Source: Loripinus fragilis (lineage: Eukaryota > Mollusca > Bivalvia > Lucinida > Lucinidae). From it: a stretch of DNA of 64,000 nucleotides. Under the pieces are notes generated by a model. It worked only from the letters and a program-made list of their open reading frames with translations, did not search any database and was not told the DNA's origin. Positions 55,120 through 64,000 of the stretch are shown here, piece after piece. The stretch is from NCBI GenBank assembly GCA_964019695.1, contig OZ026524.1, positions 28,994,164 through 29,058,163 of the forward strand. The letters run 5' to 3'. The position numbers and the translations under genes were made by a program. Position 1 is the first letter of the stretch; each line of letters starts with the position of its first letter.

Positions 55120-55200
55120 CGATTTACTGTAGACTAGTCTTAACAGCGCTCTGTCTGACACGCCCAGTCTCTGTTTGCTGGTCGCACTATATTATCACTA
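55120..55200 (+). repeat. Dispersed repeat fragment (GTCTCTGTTTGCTGGTCGCA)
   Basis: Matches the right half of the palindrome at 14,714-14,782 (TCT-TTTGCTGGTCGCACATAT). Confidence 0.45.
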
Positions 55201-55287
55201 CAAAGCATGCATGCGTGAATCCAGAAAATATCCTCAGGGTGAGGTTTCTGAAAACGTTTTCTTTTTAGTCACCATTGTATTTCTCAG

Positions 55288-55450
55288 AGGGCCGTACAGA
55301 TATCCATTAAGAAGCAATTGGACCCGAGCAGTGTGATTGCTTCTTTAGGGAGGGGGCTTCGTGCCAGTATTTCTAAGGAAACATATAGCCATTGTGAGTT
55401 TCTACGAGGAAGGCGGTACGACCCCTCCCCTTTTAGATCCGCCCATGATA
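55288..55450 (+). repeat. Dispersed repeat ending in GATCCGCCCATGAT
   Basis: CAGAGGGCCGTACAGATATC, GAAGCAATTGGACCC, GTATTTCTAAGGAAACATAT and TTTAGATCCGCCCATGAT. Same family as 40,533-40,695. Confidence 0.6.
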
Positions 55451-55550
55451 TGCCACTGAAAACGCCAAACAGCCACACAAAATAATGGGTGATCGAAAAC
55501 ATGAATAGAGGATCCTACATGAGTGATCAAGTTGCATTGAAGAAGCTCTA

Positions 55551-56428
55551 GCGATAAGGCGTATATTTTCCCTAGTTGACATGATTACAAAAGCTAAATT
55601 TTCAAATAGTCCTAATGATTTTAAAATTCGTCTGTTTGGGTAGTATATTATGAATAGTTAGCATCAAAATACGTTTAAAAGCGATTCATCATTTACAAAG
55701 CCTTGAAAACTTGCGCTTTCTACTCCCACCCCTCATTTTAGATCTTTATACTGGGTGTGGTTTAGAACAGAATTTTAGTAAATCCATTATAGGTTTTCAA
55801 AAAGTAAAAGTTACTAAATTATTAAGGATATAAATGTCCTTCGTTTCCAAAACTTTGCAGTATTCCTTCTGCGTAAAATTGTGATGTTTGTCATTGAAAA
55901 GATGAAACTGGTGTCTTTCAGTTTGTTTTAGATGCTTCCCCCCCCCTAGACCCAAGATGCCCTTTGGACAATTAAACTTCATTATATAAATATACAACAT
56001 GTGTTAAGGGCGTTTTGGGTCGGGGGGAGGGGGGGGGTTGTATAAGCGAAAGAAGACATCAATCATCTGACAAAAATAGACCACTTTGCATGATGGTCGT
56101 TTTTATTGTACATCAACTGTATAAATATATATAATATACTCTATCGTGATAAAATGTAGGACGATTGTTTACCTTAGTTTAACGGTCTTTTTCCCACACA
56201 TGTTACTCAATAGCGAGCACAGTTGATGATCAAAATTAAGTCTCATTCAAAACGAAGTAAGAATATTACATGCACTTAGGAAAACCCGTTTTAAATATAC
56301 GAACTAGGGGGCAAGGGTACATAGACGGCTCGTCTATATGTATTTGTTCAGTGTGCCTAGTGTCTCCAGTCGTTATTTCAACAAAATAAAACTAACGTCT
56401 TATTTAGGGAAATAGCCCGCCTTATCGC
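55551..56428 (-). mobile_element. ~880-bp TA-flanked MITE, copy 2 (inverted)
   Basis: GCGATAAGGCG at 55,551 and CGCCTTATCGC ending 56,428, with TA outside both ends. The interior aligns in reverse with 21,297-22,177: GACTGGAGACACTAGGCAC, ATACAGTTGATGTACAATGA, GACAAAAATAGAC and the CTAGACCCAAGATGCCCTTT palindrome. Confidence 0.85.
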
Positions 56429-57047
56429 TAGAAATTCTTTATCAAACGAGTTTTGGAAAAGCGATGGAATGCAAGGCTGGCGGAGCATTTATCGTTTTTT
56501 CGCAACGAGTTGGTTAAATTCAATTATACAGAAGCACGCATGCTAGATTCGTTTCATCATATGACGTTAAGATATTCTCAGTCGCATTTTAAGCGTGAAA
56601 GCGTCAAGATTTTGCCATCGTTATAAACGACGTCATTGCGTTACGTTACTAGATCTGTAATCCATTAGTGGTTTATCAATTTTATTGCATGGCGTTATAT
56701 CACTACCATACGCGACGTCATATGATAATATTTTTTTAAACACTCTCTTCTTTGGTAACATTCTGTTTCTTCTAACAAGATTCCCCAATCTGCCAATAGA
56801 TATAATTTAATGTGACCTTCAGTTTATGTTTCTCCTTTGCAACTTCAGCATGCGCGGATACAGAAAGTTTTGTCAGAGTGGGTCCAACTTTGACAACATT
56901 TTTTTTAGTTAATGAGGAGAGGAAGGATAAAATATCACATATAAGCGGGCCATCATCGGCCCACCAGCGAAACGCCATTTAAATGGCATTTCTCTGGCGT
57001 GCGATGATGGCCCTACATTGAATGCTGGCGTGGTAGCTTTGTAATTT
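56429..57047. other. Unannotated stretch
   Basis: No supported gene. A small inverted pair around 56,948-57,010 (GGGCCATCATCGGCCCACCA / TGGCGTGCGATGATGGCCC) forms a hairpin. Confidence 0.45.
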
Positions 57048-57147
57048 TTAAGGGGATTCGGACCAGTATTGCTAAGAAACCCTATATTTTTGTGATTTTC
57101 CAGGGGGGTCCGGATCCCCTGTCCCGCCCTCTGGATTCGCCCATGTT
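57048..57147 (+). repeat. Dispersed repeat with GGATCCCCTGTCCCGCCCTC
   Basis: GCTAAGAAACCCTATATTTT, TGATTTTCCAGGGGGGTCCG GATCC and CTGGATTCGCCCATG. Same family as 40,533, 43,970 and 55,288. Confidence 0.6.
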
Positions 57148-58759
57148 GAGTCTGTTAAAAAAATTATGCAGGATGTTTCTGATTCTGCCATCTTTATGAA
57201 AATCAGTTTTACTTATATTACTGTAAATTAAGCGTGGTTTTAAAATGCAGCAAAAGTTGGGGAAAATTCCAAACTATGAATACACCAATAAAACCTACGC
57301 ATTTTATTTGTAAAAACATTGTATTTTAAGAATTCAGTAAAAAGTATTATCTCGCGTGTATCATATTTTTCTGAGAATATTAATTTAAGTAACATTTTCA
57401 GCTAGTTTCCAATACAAACAGTGCTATAATACTCTGATAATAGAAAACTCTCAGAGAATGAACAATTTGCCATGTACTAAAGACATAATTTTATGACAAA
57501 TGGGTCGTGTTAGAATGCTTTCATGCACAATTTGCACTATATTTCTTATATTAGTACCCCCCCCCTTCCAAATTCAGTTTGTACCTCTCAAATTTACTGT
57601 TTCTTAAGATGCAGTGTCATATTATGTCTGTTTTCATTGATTGATAATACTGAAGGATTCCACTGATTTCGTTATAAAGAGTGTTGTTGTAGAGAAAACG
57701 GTGCCTGAAAAATACCTCTTAGTTGCAGATTTTTGTCGCACTTGAGACAATTTATAGATACAAGATGTGGAAAAATTGCAATGTTTCAATGACTTTTTTT
57801 ATCAAGTCAATAAGTGGAAAGAAAATGAAATTTTATACAAGAAAACTTATTTTTGTCTTTAATCAAAGAAATTACGTCTTTGACCACTTTGTCACACTCG
57901 GGACATATTCATGCAGCAAACTCTTCTTCAATGTTTAGAAACAGAGCCATTTAATTAGTTTCAATTGCACAGATGAAACATGATTTGAATGAAAAAAAGG
58001 AAATTGTATGGGTCGTTTTTCAGCTAATTTCTGATATTTTTTGTGTTCTTTCCTCGAAAGAATTTGTAGCTTTCACTATTTCATTGGATGCATTATTGGA
58101 TTTAACACTGAACATTGTGCAATTTCACCACTAAATTTGACATTTTACTTCAAATCCTGTAAGAAAAAAGCTTTTCAAGTGCAAAGCATGAATGATAATT
58201 GATTTCGTGTGCCGAGTGCGACATTTCACTCATATTACTTTATTAATTCATTCAAACATATTTGAAATGAATAAGAAACTTAAGTATTTATAAGTATAAA
58301 GTTGGACCTACAAGGTAAATGGGAAGGGGATAATGACATCTGTCCCCGCATGGTGCGTTTCTGCGCATGCGTCATTTGTTTTTAAAATAGACAGCCAAAA
58401 AACCCAATGTCTATTAATAGCGATTAACAAGATGCAGCTTTTAAAAAAGATAAGACGTCATGTAGAGGTCATACTTTAAGATGCCTGAAATGAGGATGGG
58501 TGCCTCTATGGAGGCTTAATGTAAATAAGCGCACATCATTTCCTACAATGTGCCCCGATCTCAATCCTCCATTTAGACTCAGATCAGCCTGTGCGTATGT
58601 GCAGTTGTAAACGTATCAGCGTATTTGCTATTTCCTTTATGAAGATGACATTCACAAGCGCTTATTTCTTTAACTATGATCAGACGATGGCTATCGCCTG
58701 CACATATATCATATAAGGCTAGCCTGGAAACATGTCCTAATTCCTGTAATAGAATGAAG
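57148..58759. other. Unannotated stretch
   Basis: AT-rich with no supported gene. 58,565-58,625 has a short AGATCAGCCTGTGCGTATG dispersed-repeat fragment. Confidence 0.4.
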
Positions 58760-61700
58760 GCAAATGGATGGGCATGTTTCTCCTTAAATAAACGTACAAC
58801 TATGTTCTGAAGTCGTTGTGAGGAGACGGTCAGAACTGGATGAGCGTATTTCTAAATCAGATATGGGTATAACCATATTCTAACTACGATCACAGCTGGC
58901 TGATCATGTTCCTCATCAGGTAGATGTATAAACATTATCTTACCGATGTAACGAGACGACCATGTTCCTTATGAAATAGGGGTATAACCATGCTCCGAAC
59001 ATGGTCATGAGATGATCATAATGGACGGAGCATGTTTCTTACCTGAATGAGGTATAACCATGCTCTGACCGTCGTCACGAAACGATCACAACTGACGGTG
59101 CATGTTTCTTACCTGCTCTGTCCATTGTCATGAGACGATGACAACTGTCGGAGCATGTTTCATACATAAATGATATATAACCATGCTCTGACAGTTGTCA
59201 TGTCGTGATGACAACTGACGGAGCATGTTTCATACCTTAGGGATGAATAACCATGCTCTGACCGTTATCATGAGACGATGACAAATGATGGAGCATGTTT
59301 CATACCTTAAGGATTAATAACCATGCTCTGACCGTTGTCATGAGGCGATGTCAACTGACGTAGCATGTTTCATACCTTAGGGATGAATTACCATGCTCTG
59401 ACCGTTGTCATGAGGCGATACCAACTGACGGAGCATGTTTCATACCTTAGGGATGAATAGCCATGCTCTGACCGTTGTCATGAGACAATAACAACTGACG
59501 GAGCATGTTTCATATCTTAGGGATGAATAACCATGCTCTGACCGTTGTCATGAGACGATGACAACTGACGGAGCATGTTTCATACCTTAGGGATGAATAA
59601 CCATGCTCTGACCGTTGTCATGTCACGATGACAACCAACGGAGCATGTTTCATACCTTAGAGATGAATAACCAAGCTCTGACCGTTTTCATGTCATGATG
59701 GCAACTGACAGAGCATGTTTCATACCTTAGGGATGGATAACCATGCTCTGACCGTTGTAATGAGACGCTGACAACTGTCGGAGCATGTTTCATACCTTAG
59801 AGATGAATAACCAAACTCTGACCGTTGTCATGAGATGATGACAACTGCCGGAGCATGTTTCATACCTTAGGGATGAATAACCATGCTCTGACCGTTGTCA
59901 TGTCACGATGACAACTGTCGGAACATGTTTCATACCTTAGAGATGAATAACCATGCTCTGACCGTTCTCATGAGATGATGACAACTGACGGATCATGTTT
60001 ATACCTTAGGGATGAATAACCATGCTCTGATCGTTGTCATGAGACGATGACAACTGTCGGAGCATGTTTCATACCTTAGAGATGAATAACCATGCTCTGA
60101 CCGTTGTCATGTCACGTTGACAGCTGTCGGAGCATGTTTCATGCCTAAGAGATGAATAACCAAGCTCTGACCGTTGTCATGATGCGATGACAACTGCCGG
60201 AGCATGTTTCATACCTTAGGGATGAATAACCATGCTCTGACCGTTGTCACGTCACGATGACAACTGTCGGAGCATGTTTCATACCTTAGAGATGAATAAC
60301 CATGCTCTGACCGTTGTCATGAGATGATGACAACTGACGGATCATGTTTTATACCTTAGAGATGAATAACCATGCTTTGACCGTTGTCATAAGACGATGA
60401 CAACTAACGGAGCATGTTTCATACCTTAGAGATGAATAACCATGCTCTGACCGTTGTCATCTCACGATGACAACTGACGGAGCATGTTTCATACCTTAGA
60501 GATGAATAACCATGCTCTGACCGTTGTCATGAGGCGATGACAACTAACGGAGCATTATTCATACCTTAGGGATGAATAACCATGCTCTGACCGTTGTGAT
60601 GTCAAGATGACAACTAACGGAGCATGTTTTATACCTAAGGGATGAATAACCATGCTTGACCGTTGTCATGTCACGATGACAACTAACGGAGCATGTTTCA
60701 TACCTTAGAGATGAATAACCATGCTCTGACCGTTGTCATGAGGCGATGACAACTGTCGGAGCATGTTTTATACCTAAGAGATGAATAACCATGCTTTGAC
60801 CGTTGTCATGAGACGATGACAACTAACGGAGCATGTTTCATACCTTAGAGATGAATAACTATGCTCTGACCGTTGTCATGTCACGATGACAACAAACGGA
60901 GCATGTTTCATGCCTTAGAGATGAATAACCATGCTCTGACCGTTGTCATGTCACGATGACAACTGTCGGAGCATGTTTCATACCTTAGGGATGAATAACC
61001 ATGCTCTGACCGTTGTCATGAGATGATGACAACTAACGAGCATGTTTCATACCTTAGGGATGAATAACCATGCTCTGACCGTTGTCATGTCACGATGACA
61101 ACTGTCGGAGCATGTTTCATACCTTAGGGATGAATAACCATGCTCTGACCGTTGTCATGTCACGATGACAACTGTTGGAGCATGTTACATACCTTAGTAA
61201 TGAATAAACATGCTCTGACCGTTGTCATGAGACGATGACAACTGACGGAGCATGTTTCATACCTTAGAGATGAAGAAACATGCTCTGACCGTTGTCATGT
61301 CACGATGACAACTGACGGAGCATGTTTTATACCTTAGAGATGAATAACCATGCTCTGACCGTTGTAATGAGGCGATGACAACTGACGGAGCATGTTTCAT
61401 ACCTTTGAGATGAATAACCATGCTCTGACCATTGTCATGAGGCGATGACAACTGTCGAAGCATGTTTCATACCTTAAAGATGAATAACCATGCTCTGACC
61501 GTAGTCATGAGACGATGACAACTGTCGGAGCATGTTTCATACCTTAGAGATGAATAACCATGCTCTGACCGTTGTCATGTCACGGTGACAACTGTCGGAG
61601 CATGTTCATACCTTAGAGATGAATTACCATGCTCTGACCGTTGTCATGTCACGATGACAACTGTCGGAGCATGTTTCATACCTTAGGGATGAATAACCAT

Positions 61701-64000
61701 GCTCTGACCGTTGTCATGAGATTATGACAACTAACGAAGCATGTTTCATACCTTAGGGATGAATAACCATGCTCTGACCGTTGTCATGTCACGATGACAA
61801 CTTTCAGAGCATGTTTCATACCTTAGGGATGAATAACCATGTTCTGACCGTTGTCATGAGACGATGACAACTGTCGGAGCATGTTTCATACCTTAGAGAT
61901 GAATAACCATGCTCTGACTGTTGTCAGTCACGATGACAACTGTCGGAGCATGTTTCATACCTTAGGGATGAATAACCATCCTCTGACCGTTGTCATGAGA
62001 CGATGACAACTGACGGAGCTTTTTTCATTCCTTAGAGATGAATAGCCATGCTCTGACCGTTGTCATGTCACGATGACAACTGACGGAGCAGGTTTTATAC
62101 CTTAGAGATGAATAACCATGCTCTGACCGTTGTCATGAGGCGATGACAACTGACGGAGCATGTTTCATGCCTTAGGGATGAATAACCATGCTCTGACCGT
62201 TGTCATGTCACGATGGCAACTTACGGAGCATGTTTCATACCTTAGAGATGAATAACCAAGCTTTGACCGTTTTCATGTCATGATGGCAATTGACGGAGCA
62301 TGTTTCATACCTTAGGGATGGATAACCATGCTCTGACCGTTGTAATGAGACGCTGACAACTTTCAGAGCATGTTTCATACCTTAGAGATGAATAACCATG
62401 CTCTGACCGTTGTCATGAGATGATGACATCTGACAGAGCATGTTTCATACCTTAGGGATGAAAAACCATGCTCTGACCGTTGTCATGAGGCGATGACAAC
62501 TAACGGAGCATGTTTCATACCTTAGGGATGAATAACCATGCTCTGACCATTGTCATGTCACGATGACAACTGTCGGAGCATGTTTCATACCTTAGAGATG
62601 AATTACCATGCTCTGACCGTTGTCATGAGATGATGACAACTGACGGATCATGTTTCATACCTTAGGGATGAATAACCATGCTCTGACCGTTGTCATGAGA
62701 CGATGACAACTGTCGGAGCATGTTTCATACCTTAGAGATGAATAACCATGCTCTGACCGTTGTCATGTCACGATGACAACTGTCGGAGCAAGTTTTCATA
62801 CCTTAGAGATGAATAACCAAGCTCTGACCGTTGTCATGAGGCGATAACAACTGTCGGAGCATGTTTCATACCTAAGGGATGAATAACCATGCTCTGACCG
62901 TTGTCATGTCACGATGACAACCAACGGAGCATGTTTCATACCTTAGTAATGAATAACCATGCTCTGACCGTTGTCATGAGGCGATGACAACTGTCGGAGC
63001 ATGTTTCATACCTTAGGGATGAATAACCATGCTCTGACCGTTGTCATGAGACGATGACAACTGTCGGAGCATGTTTCATACCTTAGAGATGAATAACCAT
63101 GCTTTGACCGTTGTCATGTCACGATGACAACTGTCGGAGCATGTTTCATACCTTAGAGATGAATAACCATGCTCTGACCGTAGTCATGAGACGATGACAA
63201 CTGTCGGAGCATGTTTCATACCTTAGAGATGAATAACCATGCCATGATCGTTGTCATGAGATGATGACAACTGACGGATCATGTTTTATACCTTAGGGAT
63301 GAATAACCATGCCATGATCGTTGTCATGAGACGATGACAACTGTCGGAGCATGTTTCATACCTTAGAGATGAATAACCATGCTCTGACCGTTGTCATGTC
63401 ACGATGACAACTTTCGGATCATGTTTCATGCCTAAGAGATGAATAACCAAGCTCTGACCATTCTCATGAGGCGATGACAACTGCCGGAGCATGTTTCATA
63501 CCTTAGGGATGAATAACCATGCTCTGACCGTTGTCATGTCACAATGACAACTGTCGGAGCATGGTTCATACCTTGGGGATGAAAAACCATGCTCTGACTG
63601 TTGTCATGAGATGATGACAACTGACGGATCATGTTTCATACCTTAGAGATGAATAACCATGCTCTGACCGTTGTCATGTCACGATGACAACTGACGGAGC
63701 ATGTTTCATACCTTAGGGATGAATAACCATGCTCTGACCGTTGTCATGCCACGATGACAACTGACGGAGCATGTTTCATACCTTAGGGATGAATAACCAT
63801 GCTCTGACCGTTGTCATGTCACGATGACAACTAACGGAGCATGTTTCATACCTTAGAGATAAATAATAATGCTATGACCGTTGTCATGTCACGATGACAA
63901 CTGAAGGATCATGTTTCATACCTAAGAGATGACTAACCTTGCTCTGACCGTTGTCATGTCACGTTGACAACTGACAGAGCATGTTTCATACCTTAGATAT
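58760..64000 (+). repeat. 70-bp hairpin satellite, ~70 copies, continues past the window
   Basis: The unit is CATGCTCTGACCGTTGTCAT + GAGACG or GTCACG + ATGACAACTGTCGGAGCATG + TTTCATACCTTAGGGATGAA TAAC. The first two arms pair as a 20-bp stem with two mismatches around a 6-nt loop. Units are degenerate from 58,760 to about 59,000 and then highly uniform, so the left edge is the array border. Units vary mainly in the loop (GAGACG, GAGGCG, GTCACG) and in TGACGG / TGTCGG / TAACGG. ORFs here are repeat translations. Confidence 0.97.

Noticed and set aside
61257..61463. ORF within the 70-bp satellite
   Set aside because: Repeat translation; frame is not preserved along the array.
58760..64000. CRISPR-like array
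   Set aside because: Regular repeats but no unique spacers; the whole 70 bp is conserved, and the context is eukaryotic.

Overview
This 64 kb window looks like nuclear DNA from a mollusc, most likely a bivalve. The evidence is indirect. The sequence is AT-rich and gene-poor. It contains tRNA-headed SINEs with perfect target-site duplications, mariner-like and Mutator-like relics, foldback MITEs and long satellites. It also carries repeats built on 'CCGTCCGTCCGT' followed by 'CAAATTTGGTGTGTG', a style I associate with bivalve genomes. The species is not identifiable by reading. There are no bacterial operons, rRNA genes or CRISPR arrays. Only one host-type gene is complete: an intronless rhodopsin-family GPCR at 40,919-42,094.

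The most interesting object is a 7,317-bp integrated element at 32,733-40,049. It has a perfect 6-bp direct target duplication (TAAGTT), AG...CT termini and near-identical terminal inverted repeats of about 1.4-1.6 kb. Each tip carries a palindrome, and the arms hold repeated AATAACTTAGTT motifs. Inside is a compact minus-strand cluster of virus-like genes: a jelly-roll/penton-like protein, two small ORFs and a zinc-finger acidic protein, followed by a poly(A) signal. Its architecture matches Polinton/Maverick or adintovirus-like elements, but I find no polymerase, integrase, ATPase, protease or major capsid gene. It reads as a young, miniaturised derivative.

Layout: 1-2.9 kb, two inverted SINEs flank a 730-bp tandem duplication in which each copy ends in a 140-bp hairpin. 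8.2-9.3 kb, an inverted-repeat element with inward-facing tRNA-like sequences. 10.2-12.2 kb, a 2-kb mariner-type element with TA target duplication and a cluster of RFX X-box-like palindromes. 12.3-14.8 kb, a SINE with a 14-bp target duplication, plus repeats. 15.0-20.8 kb, a decayed Mutator-like transposase region with an inverted repeat pair. 21.3-22.2 and 55.6-56.4 kb, two inverted copies of one ~880-bp TA-flanked MITE. 24.9-26.4 kb, a ~140-bp tandem array rich in TGACCTTGACCT. 27.0-29.9 kb, a long inverted-repeat element with tRNA-like inner motifs. 32.7-40.0 kb, the virus-like element. 40.9-42.1 kb, the GPCR. 45.6-48.5 kb, a SINE, a 42/43-bp minisatellite, a LINE reverse-transcriptase relic and a TTCTAGAA-rich array. 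48.5-50.5 kb, a DDE transposase with a SWIM finger, broken by one stop codon. 53.3-54.6 kb, possible exons of an unknown minus-strand gene. 58.8-64.0 kb, a 70-bp hairpin satellite running off the window.

The window is therefore mostly a layered mobile-element landscape around one receptor gene. Most short ORFs are chance or repeat-encoded. Family names rest on motif recognition by eye; no database search was run.
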